Shown: one piece after another, positions 32,063 to 41,011 of the stretch | How the letters are laid out: each line of letters starts with the position of its first letter | Position numbering within the stretch: the stretch's first letter is position 1 | From: Pseudooceanicola sp050897975 | Lineage (GTDB): Bacteria; Pseudomonadota; Alphaproteobacteria; Rhodobacterales; Rhodobacteraceae | Assembly: GCF_050897975.1 (NCBI RefSeq) | Contig: NZ_JBPAXY010000003.1 | Location: forward strand, 558,001-622,000 | DNA: 64,000 nucleotides | Reading direction: 5' to 3' | The notes under the pieces: model-generated | Database searches by the model: none | What the model saw: only the letters and a program-made list of their open reading frames with translations | What the model was told of the DNA's origin: nothing | Translations under genes and position numbers: made by a program

Positions 32063-32899
32063 ATGGCCGATCACGCCCGCGACCCCATCCATGACGTTCC
32101 GGCAGGTCTGCCGCGCCTGCGCGCCATCATGCGCCGCTTGCGCGATCCCGAAACCGGCTGCCCCTGGGATATCGAGCAGGATTTCACCTCGATCGCGCCC
32201 TATACCATCGAAGAGGCCTATGAGGTCGACGATGCGATCCAGCGCCAGGCCTGGGACGAGCTGGAGGGCGAGTTGGGCGATCTGCTGTTGCAGGTGGTCT
32301 TTCACGGCCAGATGGCCGAAGAGGCGGGGCTGTTTGATTTCGACCGGCTGGCCGAGGCCTCGGCGCAGAAGATGATCTTCCGCCACCCGCATATCTTCGG
32401 CGACGAAAGCCGCGACAAGTCGGCGGCGCAGCAGACCGTGGACTGGGAAAAGATCAAGGCCGCCGAGCGGGCCGCCAAGGCCGAGACCCGGGTGCTGGAC
32501 GGGGTGGCCCGGGGCCTGCCCGCCCTGATGCGCGCGGTGAAGCTGCAAAAGCGCGCGGCCCGGGTGGGGTTCGACTGGCCCGATGTGGGCCAGGTGGTCG
32601 ACAAGGTGGCCGAAGAGGCCGCCGAGCTGGTCGAGGCGCGCGCCGAACTGACACAAGACGAGGTGGCCGAGGAATACGGCGACCTGCTGTTCGTCATGGC
32701 CAATCTGGGCCGCCACCTGGGCGTCGACCCCGAAGAGGCGCTGCGCGCGGCCAATGCCAAGTTTACCCGCCGTTTCAACGCCATAGAGGACAGCCTGGCG
32801 GCCCAGGGCCGCAGCCCCGCCGACAGCGACCTGGCCGAGATGGACGCCCTGTGGGACGCCGCCAAGGCTGCCGAGAAGGCGGCGAAAGCCGCCGAATGA
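32063..32899 (+). CDS. mazG: Nucleoside triphosphate pyrophosphohydrolase MazG
   Basis: A 278-residue protein with two MazG domains that hydrolyses (d)NTPs to monophosphates and pyrophosphate. The N-terminal domain has GCPWDIEQDFTSIAPYTIEE and the ELEGELGDLLLQVVFH metal site. The C-terminal domain has EEAAELVEARAE and EEYGDLLFVMANLGRHLG with the E-x-x-E / E-x-x-D pattern of active MazG. The tail is alanine-rich. ATG 32063 starts the conserved sequence. It is divergent from the amidohydrolase with a 64-base gap, which must hold both promoters. Confidence 0.95.
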   Translation: MADHARDPIHDVPAGLPRLRAIMRRLRDPETGCPWDIEQDFTSIAPYTIEEAYEVDDAIQRQAWDELEGELGDLLLQVVFHGQMAEEAGLFDFDRLAEASAQKMIFRHPHIFGDESRDKSAAQQTVDWEKIKAAERAAKAETRVLDGVARGLPALMRAVKLQKRAARVGFDWPDVGQVVDKVAEEAAELVEARAELTQDEVAEEYGDLLFVMANLGRHLGVDPEEALRAANAKFTRRFNAIEDSLAAQGRSPADSDLAEMDALWDAAKAAEKAAKAAE

Positions 32900-32925
32900 G
32901 CCGGATCGGAAACCCTATTCTTTTA

Positions 32926-32962
32926 ATCGGGTATTGACCGAGGGCGAGACCCTTCGTCATAA
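32926..32962 (+). promoter_or_regulatory. Promoter of the iron-binding protein gene
   Basis: TTGACC (32934-32939), 17 bases, then TCATAA (32957-32962) gives a good sigma-70-type promoter about 38 bases before the ATG. The overlapping ATCGGGTATTG (32926-32936) recurs upstream of the first FadL gene at 41355, at a similar distance from its start codon. Confidence 0.55.
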
Positions 32963-32999
32963 GCGGGCGCAGTCAACAGTATGCGACCCGGAGAGTCCC

Positions 33000-34007
33000 A
33001 TGTTCCTGCGTTCCACCACCACCCTCGTGACCCTTGCCGCCATGACCGTGCCTGCCCTGGCGGACGAGCTGAACATCTATTCCTATCGCCAGCCCGAGCT
33101 GATCGCCCCCCTGGCCGAGGCCTTCACCGCGGAGACGGGGATCGACGTCAACATCGCCTACCTGGAACAGGGCATGGTGGAACGCCTGAAGGCCGAGGGG
33201 ATGCGCTCGCCCGCCGACCTGGTGCTGACCGTGGACATCGCGCGCCTGTCGGCCATCGTCGATGCCGGCGTCACCCAGGCCGTGGACAGCGACGTCCTGC
33301 GCGACGCGATCCCGAGCGCCCTGCACGATCCCGCCGGGCATTGGTGGGGCATCACCACCCGCGCCCGCGTGGTCTATGCCAGCAAGGAACGCGTGGCCGA
33401 CGGCGAGCTTGAAAGCTACGAGGATCTGGCCGACCCCAAGTGGAACGACCGTATCTGCACCCGCTCTGGCACCCATGCCTACAACGTCGCCCTGGCATCG
33501 GCCTATCTGGCCCATCACGGCGAAGAGGCGACCAAGACCTGGCTGGAAGGGCTGAAGGCCAATCTGGCGCGCAAGCCGCAGGGCAACGACCGCGCCCAGG
33601 TACGCGCGATCTGGGCTGGCGAATGCGACATCTCGCTGGGCAATACCTATTACATGGGCAAGATGCTGGAGGATCCCGAACAGCAGGAATGGGCCAACTC
33701 CGTGCGCATCATCTTCCCCCACTTCGAGGAGGGCGGCGCCCATGTGAACGTCTCGGGCATTGCCATGACGCAATCGGCGCCCAACCGCGACAACGCGCTG
33801 ACCTTCATGGAATTCCTGGTCTCGCCCGAGGCGCAGCAGATCTACGCCGAGAAGAACTACGAATACCCGATCGTGCCGGGCATTCCCGCCTCGGAACTGG
33901 TTGCCAGCTGGGGCAGCTTCACCCCGGACGACCTGCCGCTGATCGAACTGGCCCGGCTGCGCCCCGACGCGCTGCGCCTGATCGAAGAGGTCGATTTCGA
34001 CGGCTGA
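33000..34007 (+). CDS. Periplasmic Fe(3+) ABC-transporter substrate-binding protein (FbpA/FutA type)
   Basis: A 335-residue binding protein with a signal peptide (MFLRSTTTLVTLAAMTVPALA, cleaved about residue 21). The mature start DELNIYSYRQPELI and the SLGNTYYMGKML region carry tyrosines used by FbpA-type proteins to hold ferric iron. NALTFMEFLVSPEAQQIYAE is a typical C-lobe signature. GGAGAG precedes the ATG. No permease or ATPase gene follows: the next gene is a nucleoside hydrolase. The transporter partners must be elsewhere. Confidence 0.92.
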   Translation: MFLRSTTTLVTLAAMTVPALADELNIYSYRQPELIAPLAEAFTAETGIDVNIAYLEQGMVERLKAEGMRSPADLVLTVDIARLSAIVDAGVTQAVDSDVLRDAIPSALHDPAGHWWGITTRARVVYASKERVADGELESYEDLADPKWNDRICTRSGTHAYNVALASAYLAHHGEEATKTWLEGLKANLARKPQGNDRAQVRAIWAGECDISLGNTYYMGKMLEDPEQQEWANSVRIIFPHFEEGGAHVNVSGIAMTQSAPNRDNALTFMEFLVSPEAQQIYAEKNYEYPIVPGIPASELVASWGSFTPDDLPLIELARLRPDALRLIEEVDFDG

Positions 34008-34226
34008 CCGGCTCTGGCGGCGGCGCGCGCCCCTGCGCGCCGCTGCGACCGGACGCCACCGTCACGGGCATTAGCCTAGCGTCCCTGCATCCCGCCCGCC
34101 CCGCGCGCGGGATTTCCGCCGGTCCGGCGCGCATCCCATGGACAATTCCGCGCCGCCGCCACATGGTCCGCCTCGACCCCGGGTCTGCCCCGGGCCAAGG
34201 ACATCCCGAAGACCAAGGAAAACCAC

Positions 34227-35171
34227 ATGGCGCGCAAGATCATCATCGACACCGACCCCGGACAGGACGATGCCGTCGCCATCCTGCTGGCCCTGGCCAG
34301 CCCGGAAGAGATCGACCTGCTGGGCGTCGTCGCCGTGGCCGGCAACGTGCCGCTGCCGCTGACCCGGGTGAACGCGCGCAAGGTCTGCGAACTGGCCGAC
34401 CGGCACGACGTGCCGGTCTACGCGGGCTGCGACGCGCCGATGCAGCGCGCCCTGCACACCGCCGAACATGTGCATGGCAAGACCGGCCTCGACGGCCCCA
34501 ACCCGCCGCTGCCCGAGCCCACTATGCCCCTGCAAGCGCAGCACGGCGTCGATTTCATCATCGAGACCCTGCGCCGCGAACAGGCGGGCACCGTCACCCT
34601 CTGCCCCATGGGCCCGCTTACCAACGTCGCCACCGCCTTCCAGAAGGCCCCCGACATCGTCGAGAAGGTGCAGGAGATCGTCCTGATGGGCGGCGCCTAT
34701 TTCGAGGTGGGCAACATCACCCCCGCGGCCGAGTTCAACATCTGGGTCGACCCCGAAGCCTCTGACGTCGTGTTCAAATCCGGCGTACCCATCGTGGTCA
34801 TGCCGCTGGACGTGACCCACAAGGTGCTCTGCACCCGCGCCCGGATCGAGGCGATCCGCGCCCTTGGTTCGAAGGTTGGCGTGGGCGTGGCCGAGATGAT
34901 CGACTTCTTCGAGCGCTTCGATGTCGAGAAATACGGCTCGGACGGCGGCCCGCTGCATGATCCCTGCGTGATCGCCTATCTGCTGAAGCCTGACCTATTC
35001 ACCGGCCGCCACATCAACGTCGAGATCGAGACCCAGTCCGAGCTGACCCTGGGGATGACCGTGGCCGACTGGTGGCGCGTCACCGACCGGCCCGCCAATG
35101 CGCTGTTTATCGGCGATGTCGACGCGCAGGGCTTCTTCGACCTGCTGACCGAGCGGCTGGCCCGTCTGTGA
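34227..35171 (+). CDS. Inosine-uridine preferring nucleoside hydrolase
   Basis: A 314-residue calcium-dependent N-ribohydrolase releasing base and ribose from nucleosides. The calcium site is the N-terminal DTDPGQDDAVAIL (about residues 8-20), with further ligands in AEFNIWVDPEA and the LHDPC segment (His-Asp) near the C-terminus. The length is typical. An AAGGAAAA site precedes the ATG. Its stop overlaps the GTG start of a GNAT acetyltransferase. The upstream gap (34008-34226) holds no recognisable gene. Confidence 0.94.
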   Translation: MARKIIIDTDPGQDDAVAILLALASPEEIDLLGVVAVAGNVPLPLTRVNARKVCELADRHDVPVYAGCDAPMQRALHTAEHVHGKTGLDGPNPPLPEPTMPLQAQHGVDFIIETLRREQAGTVTLCPMGPLTNVATAFQKAPDIVEKVQEIVLMGGAYFEVGNITPAAEFNIWVDPEASDVVFKSGVPIVVMPLDVTHKVLCTRARIEAIRALGSKVGVGVAEMIDFFERFDVEKYGSDGGPLHDPCVIAYLLKPDLFTGRHINVEIETQSELTLGMTVADWWRVTDRPANALFIGDVDAQGFFDLLTERLARL

Positions 35172-35614
35172 CCGTCCTGCATCTGGCCCGCGAGGGCGAC
35201 GAGACGCGGCTTCTGCCGATGCTGCGCGCCTGCCATACCGAACTGGGACTGGCGACCGAGGAATGGGCCCTGCGCGAGGCGCTGATGCCGATCCTGGAAG
35301 GCGCGCCCCATGGGGCGGTCTATATCGCGGGCCCGTCCCGGGCGCCCATCGGCTATGCGGCGATCAGCTTTGGCTGGTCGCTGGCGGCGGGCGGTCTGGC
35401 GGCCGAGCTGGACGAGATCTGGGTGCGGCCCGCCATTCGCGGGCGCGGCATCGGCGGCGAGCTGTTGTCGATCCTGCCCCGCGCCCTGACCGAGGCGGGG
35501 CTGAAGCGGCTGCGTTTCCAGGTGCCCGGCCCCGACCATGCCCTGGCCCGGCTGGCGGCGCGCACCGGCTATCGCAGCAGCGATGGTGCGCAAAGCTTCG
35601 CCCGGGCCTTCTGA
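35168..35614 (+). CDS. GNAT family N-acetyltransferase
   Basis: A 148-residue acetyltransferase. The acetyl-CoA pyrophosphate loop is VRPAIRGRGIGGELL (R/Q-x-x-G-x-G/A motif), after the strand AELDEIWV. The GTG start overlaps the stop codon of the nucleoside hydrolase (GTGA), implying translational coupling. The acceptor substrate is unknown; a nucleoside-related substrate would fit the operon but is speculation. Confidence 0.88.
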   Translation: MTVLHLAREGDETRLLPMLRACHTELGLATEEWALREALMPILEGAPHGAVYIAGPSRAPIGYAAISFGWSLAAGGLAAELDEIWVRPAIRGRGIGGELLSILPRALTEAGLKRLRFQVPGPDHALARLAARTGYRSSDGAQSFARAF

Positions 35615-35658
35615 CGCCGCCTCTGGCAAAAGGCGCGCCGAAGACCTAGCTTTGCGCC

Positions 35659-37086
35659 ATGAGCATTTCCTTCCCCTTCGACAACAGTTTCGCCGCCCTG
35701 CCAGAGGGGTTCTTCCTGCGTCAGACGCCGCGCCCGGCCTCGGCGCCCGAGTTGCTGGCCTTCAACGCGCCCCTGGCGGTCGAACTGGGCATGACCGGCG
35801 AGGCGCCGCCTGCCGAACTGGCGCAGATCTTTTCCGGCAACGCCCTGCCCGAGGGCGCCGATCCCCTGGCCCAGGCCTATGCGGGGCACCAGTTCGGCGG
35901 CTTCTCGCCCCAGCTGGGCGATGGCCGCGCCCTGCTGATCGGCGAGGTGGTGGACCGCCACGGCCAGCGCCGCGATCTGCAACTGAAGGGATCGGGGCGC
36001 ACGCCGTTTTCGCGTGGCGGCGACGGCTTGGCACCTCTGGGCCCGGTCTTGCGCGAATATATCCTCAGCGAGGCCATGGCCGCCCTGGGCGTGCCGACGA
36101 CCCGCGCCCTGGCCGCCGTGGCGACCGGCGACACGGTCTATCGCGAAACGCCCCTGCCCGGCGCCGTGCTGACCCGGGTCGCGGCCTCGCACCTGCGGGT
36201 CGGCCATTTCGAGTTCTTCGCCGGGCGCCGCGACGCCGCCCGGATGCGGCTGCTGCTGGATCATGCCATCGCCCGCCATGACCCGGCCGCCTCTGACCCG
36301 CTGGAGTTCCTCAAGGGCGTCATCGCGCGCCAGGCTGAACTGGTAGCGCATTGGCTGTCGCTGGGCTTCATCCACGGGGTGATGAACACCGACAACACCA
36401 CGATTTCCGGCGAGACCATCGACTATGGCCCCTGCGCCTTCATGGAGGGGTATCACCCGCAGACGGTCTTCAGCTCGATCGACCGGCAGGGGCGCTATGC
36501 CTATGACAGCCAGCGCCATGTGCTGCCCTGGAACATGGCGCAGCTGGCCTCGGCACTGCTCTTGCTGGAAGAGGACGCCGAGGCGATGGTCGAACCCTAC
36601 ACCCAGGCCGTCCACGCCATGCCCGGGCTGATCGACGCCGCCGTGCTGGCGCGCTTTGGGCAGAAGATCGGGCTGGCCACGGCGACCGAGGAGGACCGGG
36701 CGCTGATCGACGGGCTGCTGACGCTGATGCAAAACCAGGGCGCCGATTTCACCAATACCTTCCGCGCCCTGGCCGAGGATCCGGACCGGGCCGAGGCGAT
36801 GCTGGGCGCCCCCGCGGGCTTTGCCGCCTGGCGGCAGGACTGGCAGGCGCGGCTGGCGGGCGAAGAGGCGCCCGAGGCGCGGATGCGGGCCACCAACCCC
36901 GCCGTGATCCCCCGCAACCACCGGGTCGAACAGGCCATCACCGCCGCCCAGGCGGGCGATCTGGCGCCCTTCCACCGGCTGGTGCGGGTGCTGGCCACGC
37001 CCTTTGACCTGGCCCCGGAAGATGCCGACCTGGCCCAGCCTGCCAGGCCCGAGGAAGAGGTCGAGACCACGTTCTGCGGGACGTGA
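35659..37086 (+). CDS. selO: Protein adenylyltransferase SelO (YdiU/UPF0061)
   Basis: A 475-residue pseudokinase-fold enzyme that transfers AMP from ATP to protein hydroxyl groups, linked to redox stress. Family motifs: YAGHQFGGFSPQLGDGRA, LKGSGRTPFSRGGDG, LREYILSEAMAALGVPTTRA and MNTDNTTISGETIDYGPCAF, the last carrying the metal-binding Asn and Asp. The C-terminus ends TTFCGT. A near-terminal cysteine is the bacterial counterpart of the selenocysteine of animal SelO; here it is an ordinary Cys codon. The ATG is 45 bases after the GNAT stop. Confidence 0.95.
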   Translation: MSISFPFDNSFAALPEGFFLRQTPRPASAPELLAFNAPLAVELGMTGEAPPAELAQIFSGNALPEGADPLAQAYAGHQFGGFSPQLGDGRALLIGEVVDRHGQRRDLQLKGSGRTPFSRGGDGLAPLGPVLREYILSEAMAALGVPTTRALAAVATGDTVYRETPLPGAVLTRVAASHLRVGHFEFFAGRRDAARMRLLLDHAIARHDPAASDPLEFLKGVIARQAELVAHWLSLGFIHGVMNTDNTTISGETIDYGPCAFMEGYHPQTVFSSIDRQGRYAYDSQRHVLPWNMAQLASALLLLEEDAEAMVEPYTQAVHAMPGLIDAAVLARFGQKIGLATATEEDRALIDGLLTLMQNQGADFTNTFRALAEDPDRAEAMLGAPAGFAAWRQDWQARLAGEEAPEARMRATNPAVIPRNHRVEQAITAAQAGDLAPFHRLVRVLATPFDLAPEDADLAQPARPEEEVETTFCGT

Positions 37087-37208
37087 GGGAGCTTGAGCCA
37101 CAACCTCGCCCTAATCAGTACCAGCCCGAAGGCAAGCAGATCAGAGCACCCCAGACCCACACCTTAAAAGCCACATTTGCAGCAAGTGTACCGCCCGGCG
37201 GCAACGCC

Positions 37209-37244
37209 GGGCAGCGCCGACCCGCCCCATGGGCGGCGCTGCCC
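37209..37244. terminator. Inverted repeat between convergent selO and a membrane-protein gene
   Basis: GGGCAGCGCC (37209-37218) and GGCGCTGCCC (37235-37244) form a perfect 10-bp stem in the gap between convergent genes. No T tract, but the position suits a shared bidirectional terminator. Confidence 0.5.
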
Positions 37245-37252
37245 TCAGTGCT

Positions 37253-37918
37253 TTAACCCTGCGTATCATCATGCTTGTGCTGCAACTCGCGCAGTCGCTT
37301 GAAGAACCGCGGATTGCGCTGCACGAAATCGCGGATGATCCCGGTCAGCCCGCCGCGTTCCTGCCCCTTGAGATAGGCAAACCCCGCCGAGGCCCCCAGG
37401 ATCGCGCCCACATGATCGACGATAATGTCGCCCATGGTGTCCATCAGCCCCGATTTCTGCATCTGGGTGCCGAAAAGCTGATCCATGGTGAACTCGAACA
37501 CCTCCCAGGTGGCGCCGATGGATACGGCAAAGCAATAGGCGAAGAAGGCAATGGCAATGGGCGGCGCGGCGTAGCGGTCGCCCTGGAACATGATCAGCAC
37601 CAGCACCGTGCCAATCAGGCCAAAGCCGATGGCCGAGCCGCCATGCATGACGATGTCCCACCACCAGTAGCGGTTGTAGAAATCAAAGACCTCGCCCAGA
37701 AAGATCGTGCCCCAGATGAAAAAGACCACGGCGGCCATGAAGCTGGGCGGCACGCGAATATGAATCCAGCGCGCCAGGACCAGCGGCGTCACCGACAGCG
37801 CCAGGGTCACCGTGGCGATGAAGGCCAGCGACCAGCGCCCCAGAACAAGCGCCTCGGCAATGGAAAACAGCAATGAGATCCAGATCAGCCGGGTGACGAG
37901 GGATTGTTCCGAAAACAT
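37253..37918 (-). CDS. Multi-pass membrane protein, DUF2238/YjdF-like
   Basis: A 221-residue protein with five or six membrane helices and a basic cytoplasmic tail (RDFVQRNPRFFKRLRELQHK). The polar residues inside the helices (GEVFDFYNRYWWWDIVMHGG and ATWEVFEFTMDQLFG, then DTMGDIIVDHVGA) resemble the WDxxxH / YExxE / DxxxD pattern of the DUF2238 (YjdF) family, of unknown function. GGAG lies 9 bases before the ATG. It is divergent from the EEP-family gene with only 37 bases between starts. Confidence 0.75.
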   Translation of the reverse strand: MFSEQSLVTRLIWISLLFSIAEALVLGRWSLAFIATVTLALSVTPLVLARWIHIRVPPSFMAAVVFFIWGTIFLGEVFDFYNRYWWWDIVMHGGSAIGFGLIGTVLVLIMFQGDRYAAPPIAIAFFAYCFAVSIGATWEVFEFTMDQLFGTQMQKSGLMDTMGDIIVDHVGAILGASAGFAYLKGQERGGLTGIIRDFVQRNPRFFKRLRELQHKHDDTQG

Positions 37919-37955
37919 GCTGGAAGCTCCGTCAGGGGAATGTCACATCTATCCC

Positions 37956-38666
37956 ATGAATGACGTGTCGCTGCGGATCGCAACCTATAACCTGCAAAAA
38001 TGTGTCGGCCTGGACTTTCGCCGCAACCCTCGCCGGGTGCTGGAGGTGATCGAGGATACCGGCGCCCAGATCGTTGTGCTGCAAGAGGCGGACAAGCGGC
38101 TGCCGCCGCGCCCGGCCGCCCTGCCCCATGACATGATCCAGGCCGAGGGCTGGCAGATCGTGCCCTTCGGCGCGGGCGGCTCGCTGGGCTGGCACGGCAA
38201 CGCCATGCTCTACCGCCCCGGGCTGCGGGTGACCGCCACCGACCGGATGGATCTGCCGGGGTTGGAGCCGCGCGGCGCCGTCCTGGCCGAGTTCGCCACC
38301 CCCCTGGGGCCCCTGCGGGTGCTGGGCACGCACCTTGGGCTGGTGGCCCGGTCGCGCCGGTTGCAATGCGCCGCCCTGCGCCGGGCGCTGGAGGGGCGCG
38401 TGCCGATGCCTGTGCTGATCGCGGGGGACTTCAACGCCTGGGGATCGGCGGCTGATCTGGACGCGGAACTGGGCATGGTCGACCTGCTGCCCTCGCCCCC
38501 CAGCTATCCCGCGCCGCGCGCCGTGGCGCCGCTGGACCGCTTCGGCATCGGCGGCGGGCTGCGCGCCGGGCCGGTCCGGGCCCATATCGCCCAGCCCGCG
38601 CGCATCGCCTCGGACCATCTGCCGCTGACGGTCGAGATCCGCGCCCCTGCGGCACCGGCGCAATAG
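37956..38666 (+). CDS. Endonuclease/exonuclease/phosphatase family protein
   Basis: A 236-residue EEP-fold phosphodiesterase. It shows the order of conserved blocks: RIATYNLQKC (metal-binding Asn), IVVLQEAD (metal-binding Glu), LGTHLGL (His), AGDFNAWG (Asp-x-Asn) and ASDHLPLTVEI (terminal Asp-His pair). I start at ATG 37956 (MNDVSLRI). No signal peptide. The substrate could be nucleic acid, a phospholipid or an inositol phosphate. It shares a very short divergent promoter region with the upstream membrane protein. Confidence 0.9.
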   Translation: MNDVSLRIATYNLQKCVGLDFRRNPRRVLEVIEDTGAQIVVLQEADKRLPPRPAALPHDMIQAEGWQIVPFGAGGSLGWHGNAMLYRPGLRVTATDRMDLPGLEPRGAVLAEFATPLGPLRVLGTHLGLVARSRRLQCAALRRALEGRVPMPVLIAGDFNAWGSAADLDAELGMVDLLPSPPSYPAPRAVAPLDRFGIGGGLRAGPVRAHIAQPARIASDHLPLTVEIRAPAAPAQ

Positions 38667-38726
38667 CCCTGTCACAGGCCCCGTGCTAAGAGCCCGACAG
38701 AGTTCATTCTTTTTCGGACCTTTTCC

Positions 38727-39992
38727 ATGAGACTGCTGCAAATCGCCTCGCTTCTGATCGTGCTGGCCGCCGCCTTCGGCACGGTGAACTACTTTGTCCT
38801 GCGCCTGCCCTCCTCCATCGGGATCCTGCTGGTGGCGCTGGTCACCTCTGTGGCCATGCTGGCGCTGGACCTGGTGCTGCCCCATTTCGCCCTGGCCGAT
38901 CAGCTGCGCGAGGTGGTGCTGGGCATCGACTTCTCGGATGCGCTGCTGGAGGGGATGCTGGGGCTGCTGCTGTTCGCGGGCGCGCTGCATGTGAAAGTGT
39001 CGGACCTGGCCAAGCAATGGCCGGTGGTGCTGCTGATGGCGACCCTGGGGGTGGCGATCTCGACCGCCATTGTGGGGCTTGGCTTTGCCTGGGTGACGGG
39101 TATGCCGCTGCTGGTGGCGCTGGTTTTCGGGGCGCTGATCTCGCCCACCGATCCGGTGGCGGTGCTGGGCGTGCTGCGCGCCGCCAACCTGCGCCGCAGC
39201 CTGGAGACCACCATCGCGGGCGAAAGCCTGTTCAACGACGGGGTCGGCTATGTGGTCTATCTGATCCTGGTGGGCCTGGCGTTCGGCGCCACGGGCCATG
39301 GCGCGGGCGGCGGCGAAGAACCCTCGCAACTGGCCGCCGCGGCCCAGCTTTTCGCGCAAGAGGCCCTGGGCGGCGCGCTGATCGGCCTGGGCCTGGGCTA
39401 TCTGGTCTTCCGCATCATGCGCCGCATCGACGATCCCGCGCTGGAGGTGCTGATCACCCTGGCCCTGGCCTTCGGCGGCTATGAGCTGTCGGTGGCGCTG
39501 CATGTCTCGGCGCCGATCATGGCGGTCTGCGCGGGCCTGTTGATCGGCGACATAGGCGCGCGGCATGGCATGTCCGAGAAAACCCGCGAGTATGTCGAGA
39601 CCTTCTGGCACCTGATCGACGAGATCCTGAACGCGGTCCTCTTCCTGCTGATCGGGCTGGAGGTTTTCGCGGTCGAATTCGAGCAAAGTTTCTTCCTGGC
39701 CTCGGCCCTGGCCATCGGCCTGGGCCTTCTGGCGCGTTTCGGCGCGGTGGCGGTGCCGATCCTGTTGCTGCGGCCTCTGCGCGACTTTGGCCCCGGCACG
39801 GTGCCGATCATGACCTGGGGTGGGTTGAAGGGCGGGATTTCTGTGGCGCTGGCCCTGTCGCTGCCCGACAGCGAATGGAAGGCGCTGATCCTGACGGCCA
39901 CCTATTGCGTGGTGATCTTCTCGATCGTGGTGCAGGGGCTGACCGTGGGCCGCCTGGCCACCCGGGTGGGCCGCCAGCCCGAGCTGATGTGA
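38727..39992 (+). CDS. Na+/H+ antiporter, CPA1 (NhaP) type
   Basis: A 421-residue inner-membrane antiporter with about 12 helices. The ion-binding region reads LISPTDPVAVLGVLRAANL (the TDP of CPA1), followed by GESLFNDGVGYVVYL, where the Asn-Asp pair is the CPA1 cation site. The later WGGLKGGISVALALSLP segment is also diagnostic. It exchanges sodium or potassium for protons. There is no C-terminal regulatory domain. It is monocistronic, with a GC-rich stem-loop downstream. Confidence 0.94.
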   Translation: MRLLQIASLLIVLAAAFGTVNYFVLRLPSSIGILLVALVTSVAMLALDLVLPHFALADQLREVVLGIDFSDALLEGMLGLLLFAGALHVKVSDLAKQWPVVLLMATLGVAISTAIVGLGFAWVTGMPLLVALVFGALISPTDPVAVLGVLRAANLRRSLETTIAGESLFNDGVGYVVYLILVGLAFGATGHGAGGGEEPSQLAAAAQLFAQEALGGALIGLGLGYLVFRIMRRIDDPALEVLITLALAFGGYELSVALHVSAPIMAVCAGLLIGDIGARHGMSEKTREYVETFWHLIDEILNAVLFLLIGLEVFAVEFEQSFFLASALAIGLGLLARFGAVAVPILLLRPLRDFGPGTVPIMTWGGLKGGISVALALSLPDSEWKALILTATYCVVIFSIVVQGLTVGRLATRVGRQPELM

Positions 39993-40015
39993 CCCCGGCC
40001 CGGCCCCGTCCCGCC

Positions 40016-40039
40016 CGGCCCCGTCACCCCGGGGCCGGA
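40016..40039 (+). terminator. GC-rich stem-loop after the antiporter gene
   Basis: CCGGCCCCG (40016-40024) pairs with CGGGGCCGG (40031-40039) around a six-base loop. No T tract follows, so it may need Rho or act as a 3'-end stabiliser. Confidence 0.45.
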
Positions 40040-40132
40040 CGGGCCCGGCCCGGCGCCCCCGACCGTTGCCTGCTTGCACCCCCGCTCCATCCCGGCCAAA
40101 AGGTTCCTTGACCCTTCAAGGAGCTGCCCCCC

Positions 40133-41011
40133 GTGACCACCCGCCAAGACATCCTGCGTGCCGTCCTGTGGATGAGCGGCGCGGTGGCCAGTTTCCTGAC
40201 CATGGCCTTTGCCGGGCGCGCCCTGAGCAGCAGCCTGGACACTTTCGAGATCATGACCTGGCGCTCGGTCACCGGGGTTCTGATCATGGTCGCGGTGATC
40301 ACCCTGCGCCGCGACTGGGGGATCATCGACACCCGGCGGATGCGGCTGCATATCGCGCGCAACCTGGCCCATTTCACCGGCCAGAACCTGTGGTTCTTCG
40401 CCGTGGCGCTGATCCCCATTGCCCAGGTCTTCGCGCTGGAGTTCACCTCGCCCCTTTGGGTGCTGGTGCTGTCGCCGCTGGTGCTGGGCGAACGGCTGAC
40501 GCCGATGCGGGTGCTGGCCGCCGCCCTGGGGTTCGTGGGCATCCTGGTGGTGACCCGCCCCGGCGCCGAGAGCCTGTCGCCTGGCATCATCGCCGCCGGG
40601 CTGGCCGCCATCGCCTTTGCCATCACCATGGTCACCACCAAGCGGCTGACCCGCGATGTGCCGACCCTGTCGATCATCTTCTGGATGACCGTCACCCAGA
40701 CCGTCTTTGGCCTGATCTGCGGCGGCTACGACCTGGATTTCGCCCTGCCCACGGCCCAGACCCTGCCGCTTCTGGTGCTGGTCGGGTGCTGCGGCCTCTT
40801 CGCGCATTTCTGCGTCACCACCGCGCTCAGCTTTGCGCCGGCCACGGTGGTGGTGCCGATCGACTTTACCCGCCTGCCCCTGGCCGCCCTGCTGGGCGCG
40901 CTCTTCGTGAATGAACCCTTCGACCTGTGGGTCCTGGCGGGCGCGGCGATCATCTTTGCCGGCAATTACCTGAACATCCGCGGCGAGACCCGGGCCCGCC
41001 CGCCCGCCTGA
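40133..41011 (+). CDS. EamA/DMT family transporter
   Basis: A 292-residue ten-helix transporter with two EamA repeats. The first repeat ends in FTSPLWVLVLSPLVLGERLT and the second in IDFTRLPLAALLGALFVNEP, the classic DMT half-ends with a conserved acidic-Pro turn. It starts at GTG 40133 with an AAGGAG site 9-14 bases upstream. Members export amino acids, nucleotide sugars or other metabolites; the substrate is unknown. Confidence 0.92.
   Translation: MTTRQDILRAVLWMSGAVASFLTMAFAGRALSSSLDTFEIMTWRSVTGVLIMVAVITLRRDWGIIDTRRMRLHIARNLAHFTGQNLWFFAVALIPIAQVFALEFTSPLWVLVLSPLVLGERLTPMRVLAAALGFVGILVVTRPGAESLSPGIIAAGLAAIAFAITMVTTKRLTRDVPTLSIIFWMTVTQTVFGLICGGYDLDFALPTAQTLPLLVLVGCCGLFAHFCVTTALSFAPATVVVPIDFTRLPLAALLGALFVNEPFDLWVLAGAAIIFAGNYLNIRGETRARPPA

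Noticed and set aside
37932..40079. A 715-codon minus-strand frame across the EEP and antiporter genes
   Set aside because: Gln/Arg/His-rich composition typical of an antisense shadow in GC-rich DNA; both plus-strand genes carry clear family motifs.
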